Source: Nitrospira sp. (GTDB lineage: Bacteria > Nitrospirota > Nitrospiria > Nitrospirales > Nitrospiraceae). From it: 64,000 nt of DNA. The stretch is taken from assembly GCA_024998565.1 (NCBI GenBank), contig JACOEM010000003.1, forward strand, positions 124,001 to 188,000, written 5' to 3'. This document shows, in pieces, positions 1 through 10,500 of this stretch (positions within the stretch are counted from its first letter, which is position 1; the number at the start of each line of letters is the position of its first letter). The translations under genes were made by a program, and so were the position numbers. The notes under the pieces were generated by a model. That model was not told the DNA's origin. It saw only the letters and a list, made by a program, of their open reading frames with translations, and made no database searches.

Positions 1-530
1 AGTGATGGGGACATGGGGCTGTGCTCCTTCTCCAGCTCGTGGTGGGCGGCATCGTCAATGGATGCATCGCTTGCGGATTCGTCGTCTTCATCGTCCGTTC
101 CCGTGGAGACCGGGGGCCACGTCCGTATTTTGGCTGGTTTCCCGCTGGGTGGATTTCCCGCGGCGCCGTTGAGGATGCCTTTGATCGTGTCGAGCAGTTG
201 TTCCCGGTGCAGCGGTTTCTTCAGAAAGGCCCGGACCCCGAGCGAACGCAATTTACTTTCGTCCAGGCGATCGGAACCGTCCACCATGGAGACGATCAGC
301 GTTTCGGCCAGATTGTCCTGGCGGCTGATCTCTTTGCAGAATCCCGAGAAGGTGATCTTGTCGAGGTGATAGTCCGCGATGACCAGCGCCGGACTCAGTT
401 TGCGGGCAGCGTCGAGGGCCGAGGGGCCGTCGGAAAATCCCATGACCTTGTGGCCTTCCGGCGCAGAAATCTGTTCCACCATGCGGTGCACGGCAGGGCT
501 ACTGTCGATCACAAAGATGGTCGATCCCAT
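1..530 (-). CDS. Response regulator, receiver domain (3' part outside window)
   Basis: The reverse strand reads an open frame from an ATG at 530 to the window edge. The first ~120 residues are a CheY-like receiver. The phospho-acceptor Asp lies in VIADYHLD, the switch Ser in IVSMVDG and the conserved Lys in FLKKPL. The acidic residue normally near the N-terminus is represented by IDSS. An acidic, Ser/Asp-rich linker follows and runs off the window, so an output domain may lie beyond it. A GGAGAGGTGAG stretch precedes the ATG at good distance and supports this start. Such proteins take phosphate from a histidine kinase in the cytoplasm. The partner kinase and output are not visible. Confidence 0.8.
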   Translation of the reverse strand, partial: MGSTIFVIDSSPAVHRMVEQISAPEGHKVMGFSDGPSALDAARKLSPALVIADYHLDKITFSGFCKEISRQDNLAETLIVSMVDGSDRLDESKLRSLGVRAFLKKPLHREQLLDTIKGILNGAAGNPPSGKPAKIRTWPPVSTGTDDEDDESASDASIDDAAHHELEKEHSPMSPS

Positions 531-750
531 CTCGCTCACCTCTCCATACCACTCAGCCGAAGCTAACAAAGGCCCCTTAAACTGTCAAAGAAAAGGCCGA
601 AAGCAGCGGTTTGACGAGGCGTCTGCCCACGCGTCGCGAAAGGCGAACTGAATGCTGGCGGAGCTGGCGACCATCCTGTAAAATCCGGCGGTCTTACCGG
701 CCGGCCTATCGGCTATCGTGCATGGCGAGTATGAGGAGTCACCCCACAGC

Positions 751-1476
751 ATGACGCAGAGTCGCATTCAAGTCGTTTTCTTCGATGCCGCCGACACCCT
801 GTTCCATATTCACGGGTCAGTGGCCGAGATTTACCTGCAGCATGCGGAGAAACATGGGTTCCGGAAAACCCCCGAATCGTTAGCCGCGATCAAATCCGCC
901 TTTGCCCGTTCGTTCCGTGATGCGCCGCCGCCGGTGTTTGCTGCGACCGAGCCTGCCGCGATCAAGCAGTCTGAACGGTTGTGGTGGTTCGACATCGTGC
1001 ACAACGTGTTCTACCGCGTCGGTATGTTCGAGGCCTTCGACGAGTTTTTCGAGGAGGTATTTGCACGGTTCGAGCAATCGGAGTCCTGGCGGCTCTTTCC
1101 TGAGACGGTCGATGTACTCAAGACTCTGAAAGGGCAGGGATTCGAGTTGGGCATCATTTCCAACTTCGACTCGCGGTTGTTTTCCGTACTGCGTGGTTTG
1201 GGGATCGCCGATCTGTTCGATACGGTCACGATTTCCAGTTTGGCCCATGCCGCCAAACCCTCCGCGCGCATCTTCCACCAGGCGCTGGAGAAACATGCGG
1301 TCGATCCGGACGAGGCGCTGCATGTCGGCGACAGCGAGCGTGACGATGTGAAAGGAGCGCAGGGCGTCGGACTGACCGGGGTGTTGCTCGCGAGAGGGGA
1401 GGGGGCGCGTCCTTCAGGCGGGACGACGATCACCAACCTCAACGAATTACTGCCGCTGCTGTCACGCCTGCAATAA
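751..1476 (+). CDS. HAD-superfamily hydrolase (HDHD3-like)
   Basis: This is a cytoplasmic phosphatase-type protein of about 241 residues. All four HAD motifs are visible: DAADT near the N-terminus (nucleophile and acid Asp), IISNFD (motif II), the Lys of HAAKPSARIF (motif III) and HVGDSERDDVKGA (motif IV, metal-binding acids). An alpha-helical cap sits between motifs I and II, as in the REG-2/HDHD3 group. I chose ATG 751 because the Rossmann strand begins directly after it; an in-frame start at 718 would add an unrelated tail. The substrate cannot be told from sequence. The gene converges with the sirtuin gene, and their 3' ends overlap by 15 bases. Confidence 0.85.
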   Translation: MTQSRIQVVFFDAADTLFHIHGSVAEIYLQHAEKHGFRKTPESLAAIKSAFARSFRDAPPPVFAATEPAAIKQSERLWWFDIVHNVFYRVGMFEAFDEFFEEVFARFEQSESWRLFPETVDVLKTLKGQGFELGIISNFDSRLFSVLRGLGIADLFDTVTISSLAHAAKPSARIFHQALEKHAVDPDEALHVGDSERDDVKGAQGVGLTGVLLARGEGARPSGGTTITNLNELLPLLSRLQ

Positions 1477-2193
1477 CAACGGAACGATGTCCTTCGCGCG
1501 CCCTTGAAGCGCCGCATCGACGATGCCTGACTGTGCGGTGGCATCGAGATTGATTTCCACGACAAACGCGCCTGCTTGTTTCGCGATCGAACCAAAACCA
1601 GCCGCAGGATAGACCAGACCGGAGGTGCCGATAATCAGGCACAGGTCGCTGGATTGAAGGGCGGCTGCGCTGGTTTCAAGGTCCTCCTCCGCCAGCGATT
1701 CTCCGAACCAGACGATGTGCGGACGGAGGAGCCCGCTGCAGTGGCCGCAGAGAGGCAGGATTGCAATCGGCACGTCGCGATTTTCAGTGACCCGCCGGCA
1801 TTGCGTGCAGCGCACCAGCCAGATGTTGCCGTGAATTTCTGAGAGTTTCCGGGAGCCCGCGTCACGGTGCAGTCCGTCCACATTCTGCGTGATGAGCCAG
1901 AAACGCTCAAACCGTTGCTCCATGTGCGCCACGGCCTCGTGGGCCGGGTTGGGGCGTTTGGTCGCAATGAGTTCTCGCCGCCAGCTGTACCATTCCCACA
2001 CCAGGCGAGGATCCCGCGTGAAGGCTTCGGGCGTGGCGAGGTCCTCCGCGCGAAAATTGCGCCAGAGTCCGTCGGCCCCGCGAAAGGTCGGCACGCCGCT
2101 GTCGGCGGAAATCCCGGCCCCGGTGAGCACGGTCACCGATCGTGCCGAGGCCAGCTTCTGCTGAATCAGACCGAGAGTTGATCCGGTTCCCAT
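1462..2193 (-). CDS. cobB: NAD-dependent protein deacylase, Sir2 family (CobB-like)
   Basis: This sirtuin removes acyl groups from lysines using NAD+. Visible motifs are the NAD loop GAGISADSGVPTFRG, QNVDGLHRDAG, the catalytic His in EIHGN, and the zinc cysteines in CTQCRR and the later CGHC. The sequence WYSWRR supplies the Tyr-x-x-Arg pair that in CobB and SIRT5 binds negatively charged acyl groups, so desuccinylation or demalonylation is likely as well as deacetylation. At about 243 residues it matches bacterial class III enzymes. ATG 2193 is taken as start; a GTG nine bases upstream is equally possible, since neither has a clear ribosome site. Confidence 0.9.
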   Translation of the reverse strand: MGTGSTLGLIQQKLASARSVTVLTGAGISADSGVPTFRGADGLWRNFRAEDLATPEAFTRDPRLVWEWYSWRRELIATKRPNPAHEAVAHMEQRFERFWLITQNVDGLHRDAGSRKLSEIHGNIWLVRCTQCRRVTENRDVPIAILPLCGHCSGLLRPHIVWFGESLAEEDLETSAAALQSSDLCLIIGTSGLVYPAAGFGSIAKQAGAFVVEINLDATAQSGIVDAALQGRAKDIVPLLLQA

Positions 2194-2220
2194 ACGCGTC
2201 ACTGCGAGAGGGCCATCACT

Positions 2221-2249
2221 GTTTCAGGTACGCGGCTGCATGCTATAGT
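2221..2249 (+). promoter_or_regulatory. Candidate sigma-70 promoter of the ketopantoate-reductase-like gene
   Basis: TATAGT at 2244-2249 is preceded by TGC, giving an extended -10. The -35 position 17 bases upstream is weak (GTTTCA). It lies 35 bases before the ATG at 2284. Confidence 0.35.
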
Positions 2250-2283
2250 ACCGTCCTTTCGAACGCAACGAGTGAGGAGTCTC

Positions 2284-3651
2284 ATGAAGCAGATCATGGT
2301 GGTTGGGGCCGGTTCCGTCGGCGGTTTCTTCGGGGCCCATCTCGCAAAAAATAATCCGAACGTCTCGTTTCTTCTGCGACCACGCACCCTGGAGGCAGTG
2401 CAGCGCCATGGCTTGATGATCAAAAGTGCCAAGGGCAACTTCACCGTGCATCCGCCTGCAGCCTCCGATCCGCGAGAGCTGGCGCCACCGGATCTCATCA
2501 TTCTGGCGGTGAAGGCCTACGACCTCGATGAAGTCATGGCGCAGCTGGAGCCGGTGCTCACCGAGCGTACCGTCATGCTCACGCTTCAGAACGGCATCGA
2601 TACCGAAGACCGCATCATCGCGCGGGTGCATCGCGACGCTGTGGTCGGCGGCGTGGCGTTCATCTACTCGAAGATCGTGGCGCCCGGCGTCATTGAACAT
2701 TACAAGCGGGGTGGCGTGGCCATCGGCGAACTCATGGGCCACAAGAGCGAACGGGTGCTGCAGATTGCGGAGATCTTCAAGCAGGCGGGCATTTCCTGCC
2801 AGCTCAGCGACGATATCAGGAAGAGCAAATGGGAAAAGATGTGCTGGAACTGCGTCTTCAACCCCCTCACGGTCTTGATCGACGACAAGGTGGCCAAGGC
2901 GCTGGATCACCCGGAGATGGCCGGAGTGATCCGGCAGATCGTGGGCGAAGTGATGGCGGTGTCGGCGGCGGTGAAGGTGCCCTTGGCGCCGGATATGGCC
3001 GAGAAGGTGGTGAAGTGGACGCAGGAACTGCGGGACATCCACACTTCGATGTACGACGATTGGAAAGCCAAGCGCCCCACCGAGATCGACTATCTGAACG
3101 GCTACATTGTCCGTACAGGACGGGAGTTAGGGATTCCCACCCCGGTGAATGAAGCACTGACAGCAATGGTGAAAGCCATCACGGAGCGGGAACCCGCTGG
3201 TCCCGGTGTCGTCCGGATCGAGGGCGCGGTCGTTCAGCCGGTCGCCCTCACCCGCGCGGCGCTGGCGCAACTGCCCCACGACCAACATGTCGAGGATATC
3301 AGCCAACTGATGCCGTCGATGCGGGGCCGGGCCATTCGCGTCAAAGGCCTGTTGGATATTCCGGCCCTCGCGGTCGACGCCGACCATGTCACGTTCCACT
3401 CCGTCGATGGCAAGTATGCGGCGACGCTCACCCTGCAGCAGGCGCAAGAGTTCGGATTGTTACTGTACGAACTCGACGGCCAGCCGCTGCCGGACGGCAA
3501 GGGTGGGCCCTATCGCCTGGTAACGCCGGGTTTGGGCGATCTCTGCGCGAACGTAAAGGGCGTGGGGCGGATCGAAGTGCGGGCCGGATCGGGGAAGGAT
3601 ACGCGGCCGTCTGTCAGGCCTCCGGAGTGCACGCCCGAGGGGCAGAGCTGA
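2284..3651 (+). CDS. Ketopantoate reductase (PanE/ApbA family) fused to a molybdopterin-binding-like domain
   Basis: Residues 1 to about 300 are a 2-dehydropantoate 2-reductase: the NAD(P) glycine motif VVGAGSVGGFFG at the start, LTLQNGID in the middle, then the helical domain with KSKWEKMCWNCVFNPLT. This enzyme makes pantoate for coenzyme A. The last ~150 residues resemble the sulfite-oxidase-type molybdopterin-binding fold, with HVTFHSVDG, LLYELDGQPLP and GGPYRLVTPG in family order. The Cys that ligates molybdenum in that fold is not present at the expected place. The normal enzyme is about 300 residues, so this is a clear extension. ATG 2284 follows GAGGAG closely. Whether it makes pantoate or reduces another keto acid is open. 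Confidence 0.75.
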   Translation: MKQIMVVGAGSVGGFFGAHLAKNNPNVSFLLRPRTLEAVQRHGLMIKSAKGNFTVHPPAASDPRELAPPDLIILAVKAYDLDEVMAQLEPVLTERTVMLTLQNGIDTEDRIIARVHRDAVVGGVAFIYSKIVAPGVIEHYKRGGVAIGELMGHKSERVLQIAEIFKQAGISCQLSDDIRKSKWEKMCWNCVFNPLTVLIDDKVAKALDHPEMAGVIRQIVGEVMAVSAAVKVPLAPDMAEKVVKWTQELRDIHTSMYDDWKAKRPTEIDYLNGYIVRTGRELGIPTPVNEALTAMVKAITEREPAGPGVVRIEGAVVQPVALTRAALAQLPHDQHVEDISQLMPSMRGRAIRVKGLLDIPALAVDADHVTFHSVDGKYAATLTLQQAQEFGLLLYELDGQPLPDGKGGPYRLVTPGLGDLCANVKGVGRIEVRAGSGKDTRPSVRPPECTPEGQS

Positions 3652-3656
3652 ACGAC

Positions 3657-4994
3657 TCACGTCGTCGAGGAACGGAGCACTCGGATCGATTTCCATCGCT
3701 CCGACCGATACCGCCAGAGCATCAGCACCATGCGCAAGGTCCAGTCTGCGATCATCGCCAGCCAGACGTAGAAGACCCCCATCGTCAGCCAGTACCCTGC
3801 CACGAACGCGATGGGGATACGCACGCCCCACATCCCGATCGTCGTGGCGATCATGATGAATCGGGTGTCGCCCGCGCCGCGTAACGAGCCGGCCAGCACC
3901 ATGGTCAGCGCCAACGGTACTTGCAGCAGTGCCACGATCTTGAGAAACACGGTCCCAAGATCGATGACCGCTTCATCGCTGGTGAACGCGCGCAGCAGGG
4001 CATAGGGAAAAAAGAAGAACACGATGCCCATCGCGGACATGATGAAGGTGGCCAACCGGTTCGCTTCCCAGTTTTCGAGTTTGGCTCGCGTGTATTTGCC
4101 GGCGCCGATACTTTGCCCGACCATGGTGGCGGCGGCGATGGCAAAGCCGTAGCCAGGCAGGAACGAGAGCGATTCGATCGAGAGTCCCACCTGGTGCGCA
4201 GCATAGGAGACCGTGCCGTAGATCAACACGATTTTGGTGTAGAGCAGAATACCCGCCTGCTGCATGATCCGTTCGCCGGATACCGGCGCACCCACGTGCC
4301 AGATGGTGCGGATCATGTCCCATCTGAGCCGCTTCGACGGTTTGAAGATCGTCCGGCAGCGGGACAGCAGATAGATTGAGCCGGTCGCTTCCGCAATCCC
4401 CACGGCGACGGCAGCGCCCTTCACACCGAACGCCGGGACTCCCCAATAGCCATAGATCAGCGGATAGGCAATGGCGATGTGGAGCACATTGACCAGGATC
4501 ATGGCGTACATGGGCGTCTTAGTGTCCCCGGTCCCCTGGAGAATCGACGAGAGGACTGCGAGGAGCACGGTGAAGGGGATCACCAGAAAGATTAGGTTTG
4601 AATAGGGGAGTGCGAGGGCGATGACCTCCGGCTGTGCGCCGAGCAGCCGCATGATGAGTCCGTTCGTCGACAGGCCGAGCAGGGCCAGAGCGAAGGCCAC
4701 GCATATCGACAGGCCGAGAAAATGCCGGGAGGCCTGACCTGCTTCTTCATACCGGCGGGCGCCCCACTGTTGCGCGATGATGACGTTGCTCCCGACCGAG
4801 AGACCCGACACGAGGGTCGTTGCGATGAACGCAAGCAGTTGGCCCAATCCCACAGCGGCAATGGGGATTGCGCCCAACCCTCCGACGAGAAAGACCGCGA
4901 CGATGCCTTCGGTTCGCTGCAGCAGGCTGCTCACCGTCACCGGGAGTGCGAGGGTCATGACCGATCGTCTGATTTGTGCGACGCCGTTTGCCAT
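3657..4994 (-). CDS. MATE-family multidrug/cation efflux transporter
   Basis: This is a 445-residue inner-membrane protein with about twelve hydrophobic segments arranged as two similar halves, the usual size and layout of MATE (NorM-like) antiporters. Family features are the early segment leading to GLSVGSNVIIAQQWGARR, and SSILQGTGDTKTPM, repeated in the second half as GSLRGAGDTRF. Such proteins export cationic drugs or metabolites in exchange for Na+ or H+. The substrate is unknown. It is convergent with the upstream gene, with only five bases between the stops. Its start region lies about 100 bases from the divergent DUF2779 gene. Confidence 0.9.
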   Translation of the reverse strand: MANGVAQIRRSVMTLALPVTVSSLLQRTEGIVAVFLVGGLGAIPIAAVGLGQLLAFIATTLVSGLSVGSNVIIAQQWGARRYEEAGQASRHFLGLSICVAFALALLGLSTNGLIMRLLGAQPEVIALALPYSNLIFLVIPFTVLLAVLSSILQGTGDTKTPMYAMILVNVLHIAIAYPLIYGYWGVPAFGVKGAAVAVGIAEATGSIYLLSRCRTIFKPSKRLRWDMIRTIWHVGAPVSGERIMQQAGILLYTKIVLIYGTVSYAAHQVGLSIESLSFLPGYGFAIAAATMVGQSIGAGKYTRAKLENWEANRLATFIMSAMGIVFFFFPYALLRAFTSDEAVIDLGTVFLKIVALLQVPLALTMVLAGSLRGAGDTRFIMIATTIGMWGVRIPIAFVAGYWLTMGVFYVWLAMIADWTLRMVLMLWRYRSERWKSIRVLRSSTT

Positions 4995-5089
4995 GGGGCG
5001 TCATCCTACCAGAACTCGGTTGCGGACGAGGATGTCCTTCTCCTGGGGCTGGACAAGAGGCGCACGGCTTCGGTAGCCTGCACGTATCC

Positions 5090-6595
5090 ATGTTGATCAC
5101 GCCCGAGCCTGCCGCTCGTTCCTCCTATCGGCTGTCAAAATCACGATACCTGTCGGGCCTGCAGTGCCATAAGCGTCTGTACCTCGAAATTCATGCTCCG
5201 GCGCTGGCCGCGAAGCCGGATGCGGCCACCCAAGCCATTCTCGACATGGGCACGGATCTCGGTGAGCTCGCCCGTCGGCGATTTTCCGGCGGTCGCCTCG
5301 TCACGGCCGGGTACCGCCAATCTCAGGAGGCTCTGGCGCAGACGTCGGAGCTTCTCCGGGATTCGACGGTGTCGGCCATCTTCGAAGGCGCATTTCAGTT
5401 CGATCAGGTCTTGATCCGTGTCGATGTGCTGGAGCGTGTCGGAGTGAATGCATCGGGGCAACCCACCTGGCGGTTGGTGGAAGTGAAATCGTCCACCAAG
5501 TTGAAATCGACCCATGTGGAGGATTTGACGATCCAGAGTTACGTGCTCGAAGGGACCGGTCTGGTGCTCGAGGACATCTGTCTCATGCACGTGAACACAC
5601 AGTATGTGTTCGATGGGGTGGAACTCGACCTCGGCCAGTTGTTTACGATTCGCTCCTTGAATGACACGATACGCCCGCGCTTGCCGGAAGTGCCCTCACG
5701 TCTGGCCTCGATGCATGCCATGTTGAGCGAGATGTCTGCGCCGGCCGTTGCCCCGGATGAACATTGTCATAGCCCCTACGAATGTCCCTTCTGGGCCCAT
5801 TGTACGCAGGACAAGCCGCCTCGCTGGATTTACCACCTGCCGGGCAGCAGTAAGACGGTCATACAGTTGCGCGAGTTGGGTGTGGAGACCATCGACGACA
5901 TTCCCGATCACATGGTGTTGACGCCGGTGCAACGTCGGGTGAAAGACAATCAGGAATGGATCGGGCAAGGCTTGCGGTCGGCGCTGGAGAAGATCGTGTA
6001 TCCGGTGCATCATCTGGATTTCGAGACGTTCATGCCGGCGGTGCCGAAATTCGTGGGGACCAGGCCTTATCAGGTGATTCCCACTCAGTGGTCCAACCAC
6101 ATCGAATATCCCGATGGACGGCTCGATCATGCGGAGTACCTCTGCCGCGACGGGCGTGATCCGCGCGAAGAACTGGCCGTCACATTGTTGGATTCATTGG
6201 GCGGCGAAGGCAGTATCTGTGTGTATTCGAGTTATGAACGTTCGGTGTTGGAGCGGCTGGCTGAGGATTTCCCGTCACTGCGAAAAGATCTGAAGCGGGT
6301 GATGGCGAGGCTGTGGGATCTTCACATTGTCATCAGGGATCACTACTACCATCCGGCCTTCGAGGGCAGCTATTCGATCAAGGCCGTGCTGCCGGCTGTG
6401 GTACCGTCGTTGAGTTATGCGGATCTGGCGATCGGGGACGGGGGCGTGGCAGCCTGTGAATATGCCCGTATGATCTTTACGGTGAGTGACTGGATCGAAA
6501 AAGCCCAGATTGAAGAAGCGCTCCTGCGGTATTGCGAACGCGATACCCTGGCGATGGTCGAACTGCGGAGGGAGTTGAAGAAACGGGCCGGTTAG
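5090..6595 (+). CDS. DUF2779 family protein, predicted Fe-S-containing RecB/Cas4-like nuclease
   Basis: The protein has about 501 residues. The N-terminus carries the DUF2779 hallmark LSKSRYLSGLQC. Cys26 and a later trio at about Cys226, Cys232 and Cys238 are spaced as in the 4Fe-4S clusters of AddB/Cas4-type nucleases. A central LVEVKSS strand is the usual RecB-nuclease core. The second half begins YPVHHLDFETFMPAVP, the first acidic motif of a DEDD-like 3'-5' exonuclease fold, with later Asp/Glu residues. The family's cellular role is not established; DNA processing is a reasonable guess. ATG 5090 is chosen because the conserved region starts soon after it. An upstream in-frame start at 4976 would overlap the MATE gene. 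Confidence 0.75.
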   Translation: MLITPEPAARSSYRLSKSRYLSGLQCHKRLYLEIHAPALAAKPDAATQAILDMGTDLGELARRRFSGGRLVTAGYRQSQEALAQTSELLRDSTVSAIFEGAFQFDQVLIRVDVLERVGVNASGQPTWRLVEVKSSTKLKSTHVEDLTIQSYVLEGTGLVLEDICLMHVNTQYVFDGVELDLGQLFTIRSLNDTIRPRLPEVPSRLASMHAMLSEMSAPAVAPDEHCHSPYECPFWAHCTQDKPPRWIYHLPGSSKTVIQLRELGVETIDDIPDHMVLTPVQRRVKDNQEWIGQGLRSALEKIVYPVHHLDFETFMPAVPKFVGTRPYQVIPTQWSNHIEYPDGRLDHAEYLCRDGRDPREELAVTLLDSLGGEGSICVYSSYERSVLERLAEDFPSLRKDLKRVMARLWDLHIVIRDHYYHPAFEGSYSIKAVLPAVVPSLSYADLAIGDGGVAACEYARMIFTVSDWIEKAQIEEALLRYCERDTLAMVELRRELKKRAG

Positions 6596-6726
6596 CGCCT
6601 GCCCCGAGTACGAAGCCATTTCACCATCTGCATGCACGTCGTTCCGATCGATTCATCCGCCATCAACGCGATTCCCCCCAAGGCCAACAGCGTCATCACC
6701 AGCGCAGCTTCAGATTGTTCGAACAT
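6592..6726 (-). CDS. Small single-pass membrane protein, 44 residues
   Basis: ATG at 6726 has a strong ribosome site on the reverse strand (CAGGAGGG, five bases ahead). The peptide has one hydrophobic segment, ALVMTLLALGGIALM, then a basic tail ending KWLRTRGRR. This gives a cytoplasmic positive C-terminus if inserted. Its stop overlaps the end of the DUF2779 gene by four bases on the other strand. No family is recognised. The strong ribosome site is the main reason to call it. Confidence 0.5.
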   Translation of the reverse strand: MFEQSEAALVMTLLALGGIALMADESIGTTCMQMVKWLRTRGRR

Positions 6727-6996
6727 GCGGCCCTCCTGTGTGGAGCAGAGAGTAGCCTGGAACTGTGGTGACGGACAGACCACTGGAGGAGGGGGAGCGC
6801 CCATGACTTCGGTAGGTGCTGGGCCGACAAGTCGCTGAAACCGAAAGAAACTACCGGGAATTTTGGGGGAAACCAAGGGGACGGTTCAGTAACAGACGGC
6901 TCCGGGTCGAGCAGTCGACAGAGGAAGTGGGGCACTGTCGGTGATTATCCCGTCGCCAAGACCATGACATGGGCTCCGGGTCAAGCAAGCTCGGTA

Positions 6997-7143
6997 TGGC
7001 GGAGAGGGTGGGAATTCGAAGTCGCGCTTAGGTGCTTCGCACGCGCTCCCGCTAAGGGGCCAGGCCCCCTCGCGCCTCCGCTTCGCTCCGGTCACCCCGT
7101 GAAGGGGGCATACCCCCTTCAGAACCCCCGTTCGAATCCCACC
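6997..7143. repeat. Inverted-repeat block with copies of the tRNA-Ser T-arm
   Basis: Positions 6997-7020 repeat the 3' end of the neighbouring tRNA-Ser (7173-7195) with one extra A. Positions 7130-7143 carry the T-arm sequence GTTCGAATCCCACC in the opposite orientation. The ~110 bases between are full of short hairpins, for example the arms GAAGGGGG and CCCCCTTC around CATA. I see no protein gene in 6727-7172. This could be a tRNA-derived element, an attachment-site scar or a decayed tRNA tandem. Confidence 0.5.
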
Positions 7144-7172
7144 GGCAGAGTTTTGAGGCGTTGCCGCAGGTG

Positions 7173-7260
<88 letters not shown>

Positions 7261-7539
7261 GTACCCAGGCCGGCAAAGATGTGCAGCTTAGCGTGGTCGG
7301 GCGTAACTTTCAAATGAAATCATGTGCTTGGAGAAGATTTCTTTCGCCCATGGGGATAGGTCACGGCGTGAGGAAAACGTGATTCCGTTTTGCGAGGAAT
7401 CGGTTCCACCGTAGACTCACCTGGTGTAGTGAGACCGGTTGGAGACAGTTCGTGACTGATCTTTTCCAGTCATCCATCCGATATAGTTACGAAGCATAGT
7501 TCTTGTCCGCTTCTCGGTCCCACTGGGGTTGAGCATTCT

Positions 7540-10500
7540 GTGGTCAGACATCCATCCGTCACGATTCCACCCGGCGAGACCCTGCTCGATGTCTTGCGTT
7601 GGCGGGCTGAGCATCAACCCGACCAGTCGGCGTACATCTTCCTGCGTGATGGGATCAGCCCCGATACCGTCCTGACGTACAGACAGCTCGATGCCAAAGC
7701 TCGCTCGATTGCCGGTCATCTGCAATCCAGGTACGCAGCGGGAGACCGCTTGCTCCTGGTCTATCCGCCCGGTCTTGAATTCGTCCAAGCCTTTTGGGGG
7801 GCGTTGTATGCCGGGTTAGTCGCCGTGCCGGTCCCCCCGCCGGATGCCTTTCGGGCAAGGGTCGGTGTCACGCGCGTCCAGCGTATTGCCGAGGATGCCG
7901 GCGTGGCCGGAGCTTTGAGCACAAACCAGATTCTGGAGCTGGTTCGGGCGCAGGAGCCCGCGATTTCGTTGGAACAATGGTTGGTCTGCGATGCCGCCAC
8001 CCCGGACTCACCGGCTCACTGGACATCAACGCATCCGGTCGATTCCACCCTGGCCTATCTGCAATATACGTCCGGCTCGACCTCCGCTCCCAAAGGCGTG
8101 ATGGTCAGCCACGGAAATATGACCGCCCAAAGCCGGTGCATTACCGACGCCGGTTGTTACGATGCCTATTCCGTCACCCTGTCCTGGATGCCGCATTTCC
8201 ATGACTATGGATTAGTGAAGGGCATTATCCAGCCCGCCTGGATCGGCCGCCCGGCCTACCTCATGTCGCCGCTCACCTTTCTGAAGCGGCCCCTGCGCTG
8301 GCTCGAAGCGATTCAACGGTATCAGGTTACGCATAGCGGTGCGCCCAATTTTGCCTACCGTCGCTGTGTGGAGACCATCGCTCCTGAAGATCGCGCAACG
8401 CTGAATCTGTCCGGTTGGCAGGTCGCGAGTTGCGGTGCGGAACCGATCGCCCACGATACCATCGATCGATTTATTGAGGCGTTTGCTCCGTCCGGGTTCC
8501 GGCGCGAGGCGTTTTTCCCTGCCTACGGGATGGCGGAGTATACCTTGTTGATCTCGTTGAAGCGGGAGGGGGTGGCCCCGACGTTGCTGCCGCTGGATCC
8601 CTCGGCATTGGAGCGGGGGGTAGTGTCTGAAGCCACGGCTGGTGTGGTTCCGGTCCGGCAAGTCGTTGGATGCGGTGCTCCTGTGGGAGATACCCGGGTA
8701 GTCATCGCCCATCCGGAGACCCTGTCTCGTTGTGCTGCGCAACAGGTCGGCGAAATCTGGTTGGCCGGAGCCAGCACCACTCAAGGATATTGGAACAATC
8801 CGGAGGAAACGGCTCGCACTTTCGGTGCAACGCTTCGCGATACGGGGGAGGGCCCGTTCCTGCGAACCGGTGACCTCGGGTTCGTCAGAGATGGTGAAGT
8901 CTTTGTCACCGGGCGCTTGAAGGACCTGCTGATTGTGCGAGGCAGAAATCACTACCCGCAGGATATTGAGCGGACCGTCGAGCAAAGCCATAGGCTGTTC
9001 AGGGGCGGGGGCGCAGCGGCCTTCTCTGTCCAGGATGCGGGGGAGGAAGCGGTGGTGGTGGTGCAGGAGGTCGAGCGCCAGGCGACGGCCCTGGCCATCG
9101 ATGAGCCGGCTACCGCGATTCGTTCTGCCGTTTCCGAGCAGCATGACCTCCATGTTTTCACCATCATCTTCATCAAGGCCGGAAGTCTGCCGAGGACATC
9201 GAGTGGAAAAGTCCAGCGACGTGCCTGTCGCGATCAATTTCTCGCCGGCCAACTTTCCATTCTCGGAAAGAGTGTCTTGCCGGCGACTCCGTCCCAGGCC
9301 CAGTCAACGGTCGTCAAGATAGAAGATCTGGGCGCGCTCTCGCCGGATGCACGGCGGAGGCAGATTGTGCAGGCGGTGCAGGGGATGATTGCCGATCGCC
9401 TCGGGTGCAGCCGAGAGGTCATAGCCGGTGACCGGCCGATACAGCTCTTCGGGCTCGATTCGTTGATGGCCGCCGAGGTCTCGCATTGCGTGGAGGAATC
9501 GTTCCACGTTCCGCTTTCGTTGCAACAGCTGTTGGGAGGCGCGACGCTCGGCGATCTGGCTGCGATCATCGAAGCGGGAATGCTCCGTGAGGGCGATGAA
9601 CTTGCTGCTGCCGGTCGTACGAATCTCACAGCGGAGACTGTCGCCCCCCTGTCCGAAAATCAGGCTGCCCTCTGGTTCCTCAGCCAATTGGCTCCGGATA
9701 GCGCCGCTGCCAACGTCTCCGTCGTTCTGCCTCTGCCGTTCGACGTGAATCAGGTTGCGCTGAAACAGGCGCTCGATCGGCTGGGTGAACGCCATGCGCC
9801 GCTTCGAACCACCTATGAGACGAAGGACGAGGTGCCGGTGCAACGAATCCACGACCGGTTGCCGTTGAACTGGACGGTGATCGATGCCTCCACATGGGAT
9901 TGGGTGCAGCTACGGCGGGAGGTGTTGGAGACTGCGGCGGTTCCGTTCGATCTGGCGCAGGGGCCCTTGTGGCGGGCGTCTTTCTTCCAGGGCCAACGGC
10001 AGGCCTGGTTGCTGGTGGTTGCGCACCATATCGCCGTGGACGGTTGGTCGATGATCCACCTGGTCGAGGACCTTAAGCGGGATTACGCCTCCGACGGATC
10101 CCTGCCTCAGGATGGATCGAACGGACTCGGCAGCCAACCTGCTTCCTATGGCGAGTTCATCAGTTGGCATCGTGCGTTGCTGGAGAGTGCAGAGGGCGGT
10201 CGGCTGGCCCAGTATTGGAAGGCGCAGCTGGCAGGTGAACTCCCGAACTATGACATGCTCTACGATCGACAGCCGACGACGATTGAGCCAAGCCGTTATG
10301 CGTGGCAGGCGATCCACATCGATCGGGGATTGACCGAGCGGCTCAAGGCATTCGCGCAGGCGGAAGGCACGACACTGTATGCCGTCTGTCTGACGGCGCT
10401 TCACGTCCTGCTGTATCGCTACACGAATGTGGAAGACACCGCCGTGGTCACTCCGGTATTCGGTCGAAGCCGATCTCGATTCGCCCGGACCGTCGGTGAT

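Noticed and set aside
7261-7539. Promoter search upstream of the synthetase
   Set aside because: TATAGT at 7482-7487 has no matching -35 at 16-18 bases; no promoter can be supported.
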